From: Candidatus Rhodoferax bjergmarkensis
GTDB taxonomy: Bacteria; Pseudomonadota; Gammaproteobacteria; Burkholderiales; Burkholderiaceae_C
Direction of reading: 5' to 3'
NCBI GenBank assembly: GCA_016708345.1
Contig: JADJFX010000040.1
Coordinates: 35,855 to 99,854, forward strand
DNA: 64,000 bases
The position numbers were made by a program, and so were the translations under genes. Every line of letters begins with the position of its first letter. Within the stretch, counting starts at the first letter, position 1. The notes under the pieces are model-generated. The model was not told the DNA's origin. It did no database searches and worked only from the letters and a program-made list of their open reading frames with translations. Of this stretch, positions 53,003 through 63,799 are shown one piece after another.

Positions 53003-53654
53003 GTCCAGATCCTCTGTGAGTCGAGGCGTTCCAAATCAAGCTTTGCTTGGAGCAAGCTGATTTTTGGCCTTAAATACTTACTTGGCTTTCGTCCAACTAA
53101 CGTGTAAACATCCAACCCCTGCTTCCCGCGAGGCAATCGAGGCGATAGCTTGTCAAGTGCGCCGATTGGGCTTCCACCAATGACACCAGCAATGGCAACA
53201 TCAAGCCTTACTACAAGCTCTTGATCAATCCGGATGGCACACTCAATCCAATCTGTTTCATAGCTGCGAATGCCATGCAATATATGGTTCCTAATGGTCT
53301 TTGGAAAACCCAACCAAAGTTCCCAAGCAGCATTTAAACCATCAACATTAGCCAGCAACTGGTCCCAAGTTGTTCCTGCTTCTACCATAGCGCATCGAAT
53401 AGTTTGGAATATTTTTCTTTGTTTGGCGTTTCATCATTTTGAAATATCCAAGCGTCAGCCACTTTATAGGTGACCTCATTCAATCGAAGTCCAATGAAGA
53501 GAATGCGTCTGAACATTGCTTCGGTTGCAGCGTGCAGATCAACAAAATATGTTTTTGAATTCTGCCTATCCGACGCTGAAAGCTTCGTGAGCATGCGACC
53601 ACGCCTGCTCACCCATGCGTCCCACCCCAACACATTTTGCTGCTGCTCACTCAT
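52999..53654 (-). CDS. HEPN-like protein, frameshifted
   Basis: About 219 codons, split into two frames at about 53385 (upper part MSEQQQNVLGW, FRRILFIGLRLNEVTYKVADAW; lower part NAAWELWLGFPKTIRNHILHGIR). The lower part has RNHILH, the Rx4H signature of HEPN RNases, preceded by a typical long helix. Size and motif fit a HEPN toxin or abortive-infection effector, common in BREX loci. It overlaps pglX by eight bases at its start and the PDDEXK gene by four at its end. The two frames could instead be two short coupled genes, since ATGGTAG overlap is possible at 53382-53388. Confidence 0.6.
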
Positions 53655-56600
53655 CCCCCGCCCCACCCGTAACCGCCTTCACCTCCGCCAGCAAATCCCC
53701 AAACTTGCCATAGTTCACCTTCACCCCATCATCCAGATCCAAGGTGATGCGCATGTCGGCGTAGTGGCGGAGTTGTTCGTCGTAGGCCAGTAGCTCTACG
53801 TGCTTCTTCTTGAGCTTTTCCACTTCCTTGGCCAGCTTGTTGCGGGCGGCGGTGCTGCTGGCGGCTGCGGCGTCTTTTTGCAGCATCTCGATGCGGCTTT
53901 GGATTTTGCCGGTGAGGGGCACGACGTATTCGGCGCGCAGGCGGGCGAGTGTGCCCTCGTGGTAGCGGTGCAGATAGACCAGGGCCTGGAAGGCGCCTTG
54001 TTTGCCGCTGCTGAAGAGCCAGTAGATGGGGCGCTTTTTGTAGGTTTGCAGGTGGTCTTTGAAGAACTTGTCGGCGATGTAGCGGCGGATGGTCTCGTCT
54101 GGGGTCTCAGACGCTTTGGTGCCCAGGCTCTCGGCCAGCCAGGCCATGTTTTCTTCCAAGGTGTCCGGTCCCCAGACGGCGCGCAGGAATTCGCGGATGC
54201 GGCCGCAGGCATCGTCGGCAAACCAGAGTTCGTCGGTGATGGGGACGATGCCGTCGGCATCTGCGGGGAAGGTGGCATAGCGGCCAGGCTCGAAGCCGAC
54301 GTTGCCTGCATGGGCATAGATCAGGCCGGGCTCGTCGAGGCTGTAGCGGCCCATCATGCAGCCGATGGCGTAGGAGATCAAGTCCTGGATCTGTTTCAAC
54401 TGCAAAGCGGTCCCATTTCTCTTCATCGGTTGTCGAACCACCATAGCGATATGCAGGGTTTATCGTAAGTGAGACCTGCTCCGCAGGGACATCAGAACTA
54501 ATCTCTTCGACTAACCCATATGCGGCTATGAAAAACTTATTGTTTTCTTCTTCAAGCGACTTTGTTTCAGAAATTATTTCTTTGTTTCGATTGATCCAGA
54601 ATTTATAACTATCCTTAATAGTCCGAGACCCCTCGATCGACGTATTCATAACCGGCGGCTTCTTAAAATCCCAAGAACGCTCGAAGGCATTCCAATCCTT
54701 TCCAGAATTATGAATGAGTTGATTGACCGCTTTGCCAGCATCCGATCCGAAATCAACTAATGGTAACTTTCCAATATCACCCACTTGAAAATTTAAAGTT
54801 GGATTAATCGTCAGCAACAATTGCTCCGCAACTTTGGAGTTTAAAGCCTAAGAGTGCATGCATTTGACCAACTTCAGGGTAAAAGCAAGTGCCCTCCGAT
54901 GTCATGAAAAGTGTCGTTAGGAGCAAATCGACAACTAAATGTAGATGAAGTTACCGATCCCCAAGTGCCTTTGGGTTTCAATAGAGTGTCAAGAGGCACT
55001 GGGCATTGGGCTGCTCCAGAATATGACTTGGATCATTGTTGTAGTGAAGTAGGTACTCCAAATTTCCATTCCAACGGCGAAACCCCCGCCCTTTAGATAC
55101 TTAATCCACTTATTTTTTATAGATATCTTTATTGGAAAATTCAGCAAAAGAAATTTCCCACCATAGACGTAGAAATTTATTATTGGTCGAGGTTTGCAGT
55201 CCGTCTCTAGGATGTCCCACAGTATCGAAAGGGATTCCTGTATTGAAAATTGTAAGTAACTTCTTGCTTACCCAATAGGCGACTGGACTGCCTGGAATTC
55301 TTTGAAATCTGCAGAACTGGCCAAGTATTTGTATTCACACCTAGAGAATTCAATTCCTTCCTTGAGTTTTATAGGCTGCGATTCCGCTGAACCCAAATAC
55401 CCTAAGTCAAAAAAGGTACCAAGGAACTCACTCGACCCGCGCTCAATCACAAACGCAACCAATGGGACAATTGCCGATTCAAAAAAGCTTGTATATGAAG
55501 GCTTGACTAAGCTGCCTATAGAGTGATGATCCAATATCTCCGTTCTCAGAAACTCATATGAACTTAGAGAAAGCCATACAAAAGGAGTAACAAATGCGCT
55601 TGTTCCAGTTGATTTGGATGCAGACAAGCACCTAATCATGAATGCCGAAAACAAATCCTTACTGTAGTTCTTATAGTTTTCTTTAAGAAACGCCTTCAGC
55701 AATAGGTTTAGGTACTTCCCCCCCATATAAGGCGGATTCGCGACCACCGCATCAAATTGCATAGCCAGCACTTGAGCCTGTTGCACCAGCTGCAGCAAGT
55801 CATCCGCCGCCGCACTGGCATACATATCCCCACTCTGCTTCACCAATGCCAATACCTCCGGCAACACGGCCAGATGCGTTTTGAGCGCATAGGGAATCTG
55901 GATCAGCGAGCCAAAGGTCTTGGCGTGTTCAAAGGTCTCCACCAGTGCGGTGACGGTGGCGCGCTGCACTTTAAATGGGACCAGGTGGGTGGCAAGCTCG
56001 TCCACGCTCAGGCCCTTGCTCTCTTGCAGACTCAGCACATTGAGCTTGGGCGGCTGCAGGTTGCCAGCCTCATCCGTGGCGGTGAACAGACGGCGGTCAT
56101 CAGCGCGGGCTTTCATCAGCAGGGCGAAGCCAGCCATCTGGGCGGCGCGGTCGTCAATATCCAGGCCGTAAAGGTTCTTTTCCAGTATCAAGCGCGGGAT
56201 GGCTCTGGGCTGGTAGCCGCGCTCCAGGTAGATGGCCTTGAGCACGTCATAGGCCACCACCAGAATGTGGCCGCTGCCACAGGCGGGGTCCAGCACGGTG
56301 ATGGATTCGGGGTTGAGGGTGTCGCCATCTTCCCGCACGCGGGTCTGGATGAGGGCATCGAGCTGGGCTTGCACCTCAGGCGTTTGCTCGGCGGGGGTGA
56401 TGTAGTACGGCCACTCTTTGGCTAACGTACTTTGCGGGTTGGCCATGAGCCACAGGCGGCCCACGCTGTTTTGCACCAGGTATTGCACGATCCAGTTGGG
56501 CGTGAAGAGCTGGGTGGCGGCGGGGATGTCTTCGCTTTTGACCACCTTGCCAATGACCTGGTCCTTCTTTTCGCTGATGTAGAACTGGTACAGCCAGCCG

Positions 56601-57235
56601 ATGATTTCGACCTCGGCCCAGTCTTCTTCGGGGATAGCTTCGACCAGCTTGGCAATGACGGAGTCGCTGCGCAGCAGGTTGTCAGGCAGCAGCAGCTCGG
56701 AGTCGTCGTCAATGCGCTCGAACAAAAAGGGCATGGCGCGGGACAAGGCGTTGCACTGGGCCACCAGCAACATGCGGTACAGCTCGCCATCGCGGTTGCC
56801 TGCGAGTTTGAGTTCGGTGACTTTGGCTGCATTCAAGCCTGGGAGTTCATTGGTCAGATCCGTGGCGTGGGTGAGGATGTCTGGCAGCCCACCCGAGGTG
56901 CTGGACAGCGCCCGGTGGCCGTGGCCCAGGTAGTCGTGCAGCTCCATGTAGCGCAGCGCGGCAAAGCGGTTGAACCAGGTGTAGGCCACGGCTTCCATGG
57001 TGTGGGCAAAGCCGTCTTTGCGGATGCGAACGATCAATTGGTCGCGCTGGGCGCTGACCTTGGCGGGCCAGGCTTGACCTGCGATGACGGTCACATCACC
57101 CTGGGTTTGGGCGGGGGCAACTTCTAGCGTGCCAGCCTTTTCGGACAAACCCAGCAGGTTAGCGCGGGCGGTGACGGCGGTGATGAAGTCCTTGCGGGCT
57201 TGGGGGGCGTAGGACTTGAGGTTGGCTTTGTTCAT
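53647..57235 (-). CDS. pglX: PglX, BREX-1 adenine-specific DNA methyltransferase, frameshifted
   Basis: PglX methylates a non-palindromic host site so BREX can tell self from phage DNA. SAM-binding motif I is LDPACGSGHILVV; catalytic motif IV is NPPYMGG. N-terminus: NKANLKSYAPQARKDF. The first 655 codons (57235-55268) are open. A stretch 55268-54830 then needs several frames (KKLLTIFNTG, LWWEISFAEFSNKD). The C-terminal target-recognition part resumes near 54830 (LTINPTLNFQVGDIGKLPL, YGKFGDLLAEVKAV). Overall span is about 1196 codons, normal for BREX-1 PglX. The break falls in the target-recognition half. It is preceded by hipA and followed by an overlapping HEPN gene. Confidence 0.92.
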
Positions 57236-57304
57236 TGTTTTTATGTATCAATCAGGCTTCTCCGCACGTAGAACGTGCGCAAGCAGCTATCAAATTAGTA
57301 GTGA

Positions 57305-58591
57305 TCAAGCAGCCTCCGGTGGCGGCTCATCAAACTGGGGCGCGGTCAGGCGGCGAATGGTCAGAGCGCAGCGCTGGTCGACCAGCGTGACGATCTGGTC
57401 GATGATGGGGTGACTGTTGCCCTGGCTCTGAAACGTGGCCTGGGTGGCACGCGCCAGGTCTGGCAAGCGCTTGGCAATGTCCAAAATCCGCTTTTTCACC
57501 TGCGCGGGTGACAACTCCGCTTCTTTAGCGAACTGTTCCCAATGACGCACCTGCACTTCCGAAAACTTGTATTTGCTGCCGATCTTCATGGCCATTTTTT
57601 CGGTGAGCGTGGGGTAAACGGCGGTGCACAGGGCGTCGTACAAGGGTGTAAGCACAGCACCTGCCGGGGTGTACAAGAGCGAGAAGTTTTTGCCGTGGGC
57701 ATCGTGGTTGCCGATCAAGGCGTTGAACACCACGTAGTCCAGCAGCTTGAGCGTGTGCGGTGCGCTTGGGCGGGTGGCGCTGCGCAAGAGGGCAAAAGCC
57801 TGGGCCAGGCCGGGGCCGCCTTCGTTTTGGTACTTGTGCTCTGAGACGATGCCTAGCGCCTGGCAAAAGTCCTCCTGGTGCAAGCGCTGGCCCGGCACAC
57901 CGGGCTTCCGGTCATAACGCTGCACCAGCAGGTAGTGGCGCTGCTGCGCGCCATGCGCGATGGTTTGGATGTTGGTGCGGGCCACGTCCAGCTTCAAGGC
58001 GCCTGCCAGCGCCATGCAAAAAGCCTCATTGAATACGCTGCCGTCCACCCCGGCAATAGGCGGCTTGAGGATGTGGGTGCTGGGTGAGCCGTTCAGCGGC
58101 AAGCCAATGCGAATGCCGTCCGCATCCAACACCACCGGCAGTTTGTCTTGTGCACCGGCCAGCGAGAGGCGCAGGCCGTCGTCCCCTGCGCGCATGGGGC
58201 GCAGGGGCATTTCGTCCAGCACCTGGAGCAGTTGAGCATGGTCCAGCCAGCGAACCTCACGGGGAGCATCGAGCGCTTGGGGCGACTGGCCTGGCTCCAG
58301 CAAGGTGACGGCACCTGCGCATTCGCCACCCAGACTTTCCAGCAGGGCATAGTCGTTTTGGGTGGAGACTTGCAGGGTTTTGGCGATCTGCTTGCGCTTG
58401 CCGCCTTCGGGCAAGAGCCCGGCGAAGAACGGGCGGGTTGCACGGTCGTCAAACGGTTCTGACCGGACAGGGAGAGATTGAGACAAAGGCGTGGTGGCTC
58501 CCGGCGCATAAGCAAAGCTCAACCGGCCATCGATTTGCGACAGAGTGCCAACATGCGCGCCTAGCAACCAGACTTCGAGGTGGCGTGCCAT
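57305..58591 (-). CDS. hipA: HipA-like Ser/Thr kinase toxin
   Basis: Intact, 428 residues. The HipA N-terminal couple-hipA region (LEVWLLGAHVGTL, FFAGLLPEGGKR) and kinase domain are both present. SLAGAQDKLPVV is the ATP-binding SxAGxQxK loop, STHILKPP holds a phosphate-contacting lysine, and LIGNHDAHGKNFSLLYTP is the catalytic loop with HDAHxKN. HipA phosphorylates glutamyl-tRNA synthetase or related targets and halts growth; HipB neutralises it. Its ATG follows the hipB stop by one base. Its position between brxC and pglX suggests it was inserted into, or recruited by, the BREX operon. Confidence 0.92.
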   Translation of the reverse strand: MARHLEVWLLGAHVGTLSQIDGRLSFAYAPGATTPLSQSLPVRSEPFDDRATRPFFAGLLPEGGKRKQIAKTLQVSTQNDYALLESLGGECAGAVTLLEPGQSPQALDAPREVRWLDHAQLLQVLDEMPLRPMRAGDDGLRLSLAGAQDKLPVVLDADGIRIGLPLNGSPSTHILKPPIAGVDGSVFNEAFCMALAGALKLDVARTNIQTIAHGAQQRHYLLVQRYDRKPGVPGQRLHQEDFCQALGIVSEHKYQNEGGPGLAQAFALLRSATRPSAPHTLKLLDYVVFNALIGNHDAHGKNFSLLYTPAGAVLTPLYDALCTAVYPTLTEKMAMKIGSKYKFSEVQVRHWEQFAKEAELSPAQVKKRILDIAKRLPDLARATQATFQSQGNSHPIIDQIVTLVDQRCALTIRRLTAPQFDEPPPEAA

Positions 58592-58592
58592 G

Positions 58593-58823
58593 TTAGGCCA
58601 GGCCTTCCACGGCCAGACTGCCGCCCAGTGCGTGCAATACTTTCAGCAGGGTTTCCAGGCGGACGGTGGGCTTGCCGGCCTCCAGCTCCACGATGAAGCG
58701 CACGCCCACACCTGCGGCCAATGCCAATTGGGGTTGGGTCAGGCCAAGCTTGTGGCGGGCTGCCAAAACGGCTGCGCCCAGCGCTTCAGGTGAGTTGGTT
58801 GGGGTAACTGCGTTGGTGGCCAT
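58593..58823 (-). CDS. hipB: HipB-like antitoxin/repressor
   Basis: A 76-residue helix-turn-helix (XRE/Cro) protein: LGLTQPQLALAAGVGVRFIVELEAGKP is the DNA-binding domain, followed by TVRLETLLKVLHALGG. Companion of hipA. It should repress the pair by binding the inverted repeats just upstream. It starts ATG 58823. Confidence 0.9.
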   Translation of the reverse strand: MATNAVTPTNSPEALGAAVLAARHKLGLTQPQLALAAGVGVRFIVELEAGKPTVRLETLLKVLHALGGSLAVEGLA

Positions 58824-58828
58824 CTGAC

Positions 58829-58897
58829 TTTCCTGTTCGGGGAAATTATTACCAACCAGAGCCTGTATTACAAGACAAATTTCCCGATTGGGAAATT
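58829..58897. promoter_or_regulatory. HipB operator repeats
   Basis: A perfect palindrome AATTTCCC-GATT-GGGAAATT at 58878-58897 and a second, looser one (TTTCC, seven bases, GGAAA) at 58829-58845, both just upstream of hipB; a third half-site-like CCCTAACGGGAAA lies at 58932-58944 inside the end of brxC. The arrangement resembles the paired operators of hipBA. It should give the toxin pair its own promoter inside the BREX cluster. Confidence 0.6.
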
Positions 58898-58954
58898 AAA
58901 TTGCTTCTGGCGTCGATTGGCATCGAAATGACCCTAACGGGAAATGGAATCACG

Positions 58955-61900
58955 CTACTGCACGCGGGCTTTTTGGCCGGAGCGCACCACAGCCAAAAGT
59001 TCCGCTTTGAGCTTGCTGACATAGGCCTCGACATCGGGTTCAGATTCCAGGTAGCTTTTGCTGGAGAAATCTGCCGCACGCACTACGCGCGTGGTTTTGG
59101 CGACCGGTGCGGGCACATTGGTTGCCCCGGTTTGCACAGGCTTGGCGAAGTCGCCGGGTTGAGCGACCTGGGCTGGCTTGGCTGTTGCCATTGCCGCTTC
59201 AATCAGGGTGATGGCTTCGTCCATGGCATCACCACCCTGCCCTTGCAGGTACAGGATCTGGGCAATGCTGGTTTGGCAAGCCACGCGGGTCTTGAGGTCT
59301 TGCAGCAGGCGAAGGGCCTTGTTGCTGGTGTCTGGCGTGGCAGCCGTGGCGGTGAGCTTGGACTGGACTTCGGCAATTTTCTCGTCGATGGACAGAAGCG
59401 CGCGTTCGCGCTTCTCTTGGGCCAGTTGTTCGTTGACGCTGGTGACGGTGGCCAACAGAGGCTCGATGCGGTTGACCTTGCCATAGGGCTTGGGGTTGTC
59501 GCGGATCTGGGTGAGCTCGCTCAATGCGGCGGCGGCTTGGGGCACCTTGTTCAAAGATTCGCGGTTGTCCGTGAACGCGCGCAGGCCGTCCAACAGCTTG
59601 CGCCAGGGCGGTAATTTGCGTTTTGTAGAAGTTGACCAGGTCGTGAATGTCTTCTGCAGCATCCAGCCAGTCGTCTTTGGCGGACAGCAGGGCTTCAATG
59701 AAGGAAAAGCTGTCGCGCGTGGCCAGTTGTTGGGCGATGCGAGCAAGCGCCGAGTCAATGTCGGCCTTGCCGGGGTGGTGGGCGGTGCTGGCCGTGAACG
59801 TGAAGCCTTTCAGGTCCGTCTGCCATTCGCCAAAGCGGGCGCGGAAGTCGGCCACCAGGGCGTCTTCATCCTCACGGCCGAGTTTTGGAAAAGGTCCTTG
59901 TACAGTTCGCGGGCACGCTTGAGGCTGTGGGCATCGGCCACCTGCGCTTGAGGATGGACACCAGCTGAAGCGGGCGGTCTTGGTCAAGGGCTCTACCGCT
60001 GCGGCGGGGTCCAGGTCGGAGCCTTCGAGCATGAGTTTGATTTCACCGGCCATGAACAGGCGGGCGATCAGCAGCACGGTTTCCCACTCGGGTTTCCAAC
60101 CCCAAGGAATGCCGGCAAACCGGTCGACCACGTCGGACAGCAGCACGCGGGTGTGGCTGGCGGCATGGTGGAGGTAATCGCGCATTTCCTTGACGGCCAG
60201 TGCATTGCCCTCTTCGCCATTCAGGCTCAAGCCGGGTTTGCTGAGGTTGTCGGCACTGAGCACGGCTTTGATTTCTGCAATGGGATCGACTTGGCGTACT
60301 TTGATGTACGACAGCTTGGTATAGGTGTTGTGACCAGGTGAGTTGAGCAAGTCATCCAACACTTTGTCAGGCCCTGCAGCTTTGATCTGCACAGATTGTC
60401 CAAGCGCGAAGAAGTCACCCTCAGCAATCAGGTTAGACAGCTGGTGCACTAAACGCTGGCGGCGTTCGCGGTTCTCGTCTTTGCGGTCTGCCAGGATACG
60501 CTTGAGAGATGGCGTCGCCTGATCAGCTTTGGGACTGACGATGTACTTTTCGATCTGCTGGTACAGCGCTAGCTCCACATCCAGTCGGGCAGCATCTTTC
60601 AGGCGAACAATGGCGCGGCCATTGCCTTCGTTGCTGCGCAGGATGCATTTGGCACTCTTCATGTTTTCGTAGTCGTCACCCAGCGGGGTGATGACTTCAA
60701 AACTAAGGGCGTGGCTCGCTTGCCGCCAAGGGGCACCGTCAAGCAAACGGTTGAATTCGTAGTCGGCCTTGGTTTCTCGGTGGCGTACCTTGGTAAGGTT
60801 GTTGAAAATTTCGTCGTAAATCAGCTCGGCTAGCAGGCGGGACTTTTCGGCGGCGGAAACTTCGACGTGGCCGATTTCGCGGGCAACGTCACGCTCTTCA
60901 TTGGTCAAGAAGTACCAGATGTCGCCATTGCGGCTGACCAGGCGTTGCTGCTCCAACCCAGCCAGGCTTTCTGGATCTTGCGTTTGAGAGCTAATTTGTC
61001 AGCATCAATCTGGTCAATGCACAGCGTGGCCAGGTTGTCGATGTTGGGCTTGACGATGTCAGGGATGTACCGGATCAGGAACATGGCCTTGAGCAGCAGG
61101 CTGTCATAGGGCTGCAGCAGGGGTTTTGCGGTGCTTCGTCAATGGAGCGCTTGGCCATGCCGTCGATGAAGCTCTCAATGGACGGATAAAAGTCATACAG
61201 AGGCACCAACACATCGGTGCTGATTTGCGTTGCGTACAGCAGCGGACTGGAATGCATCCAACAAAGAGCGCTCACCGCGCGACAGATGCTTGCCGGTGGC
61301 ACCGACTTTACGGATGGATTCGAATATCTTTGTAGCAAGGTGAACTGGTAGGGGCGAACGGATACACCGCGACGAACTCGGCGGCGTCTTTGAGGCGCAG
61401 GCTGATCGAATTGCCAACAAAGCTAAGCTGGTTGTTGATGATGTCGCTCTTGCCTGCGAACACATCGCGCAAGGCCACATGGGCATCTTCTGTTTTGGCC
61501 AACAGGCGTTCACCGATGACTTCATCGGTGTTGCTGCTGGCCAGGGACAAGCGGGTGGAAGCGGCCTTGAATTTTGGAGAAGTCTTGGCTCTTGAGCCCG
61601 CTGGCCTCGCCAATGGCGGCGTCAATGTCTTCCTGACTGGTGACGATGACCCCAGCGCGGCCCCGGCACTGGGTGCCTAGTTGCTCAGTGATGGTTTGCA
61701 GGCTGAGCATAAGTTGCGAATTACGCCGATGAACTGCCCCACCTCGTCCACCAGAAAGATCACTTTGTAGTTGGCGGGCTTGGTGCCAAGGTAGTCATTG
61801 ACAACCTTGGCAAAGCCTTCAATGTTGATGCGATAGTCGTCGCGGGCGCTGTCAAACCACTTGCCAGCGGAATCAGGTGACATTTTGAGGCTTGGGCCAA

Positions 61901-62544
61901 CGCCACCACGATGTCATCACGCAAAAAGTCCACCGCGTCGCGTTCTTTCCCAGTGCTGCCATTGGATTGGGCGAACGCAGCCTTAGGTATCCAACGCACC
62001 TTTTGATACCAAGTGGCGCTCCATGTCGGCGATGTGCGGTGCATCACCGAGTAGCCCAGCTCATTGAACACACGAAGGAAGACTTGCAGGATGGCGTCGC
62101 GGTCAGTCTTACTATCAGCCTTGGCGTCAATATTGAAAAAGGATGACATCGGCAGTGCCGAAACCGCACGCTGCACGTCAGCCAGCAGCATGGCGTCTTT
62201 GATCTTTTGCGGTCGAAGAATTGCGTGCCCGGCGCTTTTCACCCGTTTCGGGTTAGACGCTTCAATGTTCTCCAGCAGGTACGAAAGGATCTTGATGAAG
62301 TGGGACTTCCGAACCAAAGAAGCCGGACACCCAAACACCCATGCGGTCAGTGATAGCTGCATCATGCGGGCGAGCCATGGCTGCGAGTAAGCGTCAAAGA
62401 ACTTGCGGAGGTATTCGCTGATCTGCTTGGTGACAACGCACTCTTCGGCTCTTGCCACACGCTCGCTGCGTCCATCTGGTCGGCTTTGATGACGCCGTTG
62501 ATGGGGCGGTCGATGGGTTTGACGAAAAGTTGGCTGATGTTCAT
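58955..62544 (-). CDS. brxC: BrxC, BREX P-loop ATPase, heavily frameshifted
   Basis: Large BREX ATPase, about 1197 codons, matching normal length. The N-terminus reads MNISQLFVKPIDRPINGVIKADQ. The P-loop region reads GVWVSGFFGS then KSHFIKILSYLLEN, with a two-base loss exactly between G and K, so Walker A is broken. Walker B is IFLVDEVGQFIG. Later blocks include TSQEDIDAAIG, DIINNQLSFVG, the long open piece 60956-59950 (WYFLTNEERDVAREIG) and a C-terminal helical end (DEAITLIEAAMATAKP). At least seven frame changes occur. BrxC is required for BREX defence and methylation, perhaps as a DNA-binding motor. It follows brxB by 47 bases. Confidence 0.88.
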
Positions 62545-62591
62545 TTTTTACTTGTCCCGGTTGTCTGTCGAGTTCAGGCAAGCGCAATGTT

Positions 62592-63169
62592 TCAGGTGGT
62601 CTCTGGAACCAGGCGAAATGCGCGGTAGTAGTGGTCTTCGTCAGAGTGTTAAACAAGCGCAGTGAGTGGCCGTCGTAGCGCCCAGGGAAGAACATCAGCA
62701 GCGGCGTTTTTCCCATGATTGGGTGCAAGGCCGAGAGCAGCGTATGCGTGCGCAGCATGGGGTAAACGGCTCCAACACCGGTTAGGACCAACAGGTCGAG
62801 ATTGGCGATGTCATGTTGAGCAGCAATCTTCTGGGCGATCTTGTCTTCTTTGAGCACCGAGCGTAAAGCAGACAACTCTCATCACCCTTGTTTTTTGCAT
62901 CTCCATGGCTTTGTCCAGCAGATTGCGCTCTTCGAGCAAGCTGGTTACCAGCTGCAGCAAATCAATGGTGTCTGCACGCAAGGCGGCTTTTGTTTGGCCA
63001 ACGCTGGCAACACGGTGCCGAAGACAAAGCTGCATGTCGAGCTCACGGTCAGGTGGATAGTCAAAGATCCAGAATCCGATTTCGTTACCCGGGCCTTTGC
63101 TGTCCAAGAAATCACGGGATGTGATGCGCGGCAGAATTTGTTGAGACGCTCGTCAAGGCTGAGGTTCAT
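62592..63169 (-). CDS. brxB: BrxB, BREX accessory protein (DUF1788), frameshifted
   Basis: About 192 codons. Pieces in order: MNLSLDERLNKF; LDSKGPGNEIGFWIFDYPPD; ALAKQKP; LLEERNLLDKAMEMQ; ALRSVLKEDKIAQKIAA; LVLTGVGAVYPMLRTHTLLSAL; PLLMFFPGRYDGHSLRLFNTL; and YYRAFRLVPETT with stop at 62592. The VLTGVGAVYP and FFPGRYDG blocks identify DUF1788. At least four frame changes occur. ATG 63169 overlaps the brxA stop by four bases. BrxB is needed for most BREX activity; its biochemical role is unclear. Confidence 0.85.
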
Positions 63170-63799
63170 GCACACGCTCCAAGCAATCAGAACATAGGTT
63201 TCATCATGGGCACGCGAAGCGGCGCGCCGCCGCCGCCGCCGCACCCGCGCCCGCCATTTTTTTTTTTCTGCCTCACCGTCAGGATGCAAAAATTGGGGGC
63301 GTCAATTTCATCGAATGGGCGCTTTCCGGCACTTGGCTTCGGCCAGATACGGACAATGACTTTGGAAACAGTTTGGCTTTGGTGGAGTCGGGACCAAGCC
63401 GCCACGGTGGGGTCATGGTGTGCGCACTCAGTCAGAAAATCTTGCCAGTCAGCTGGCGCAAAGGCAGGCTCAGTCGGCGCTGGCGGTCGGCGTAGACACG
63501 CACTGGCGAAGTCGCTAACAACTGGGCTGTGTTTGACGGCTGCGGCCAGAGCAATTGAATGAGAACTCGGCTTTCCCGCTCGGCCATCATTTTCCAAGCC
63601 TGAGCATCCAGGGGTGATCAGGCGACGCTGCAAAAGCCGCGGCGGCGGGGCTGGCTGGCGTCTTTTTTGCGGGATGTTTTCGGTTTCGATGGCCTGCAGC
63701 CATGCTGCGGATCCGGATCGGTCAGGAGTAATTAGCTATGCGCTTGCTTTCAAGTGGCAATAAGGACCCGGCAAGAAATCTCACGTTGTACCGCGTCAT
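63166..63799 (-). CDS. brxA: BrxA, BREX protein (DUF1819), frameshifted
   Basis: About 211 codons. The start reads MTRYNVRFLAGSLLPLESKRIA, then (other frames) AAVKHSPVVSDFASACLR, ADWQDFLTECAHHDP, SKVIVRI and HDETYVL. These are the blocks of DUF1819, a small helical DNA-binding protein that begins type 1 BREX operons. The stop TGA at 63166-63168 overlaps the brxB ATG. A run of ten T and a GCC-rich stretch (63230-63270) inside the gene look like poor consensus. It is the first gene of the cluster in this window. Confidence 0.82.

Noticed and set aside
53382..53388. Two separate genes in the HEPN region
   Set aside because: Possible through ATGGTAG overlap, but the combined length and the single HEPN motif fit one broken protein better; left open in the annotation.
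5628..63799. Many opposite-strand frames of 70-300 codons inside the DUF4132, pglX and brx genes
   Set aside because: They lie antisense to recognisable genes in high-GC DNA and contain no family motifs; treated as shadows.
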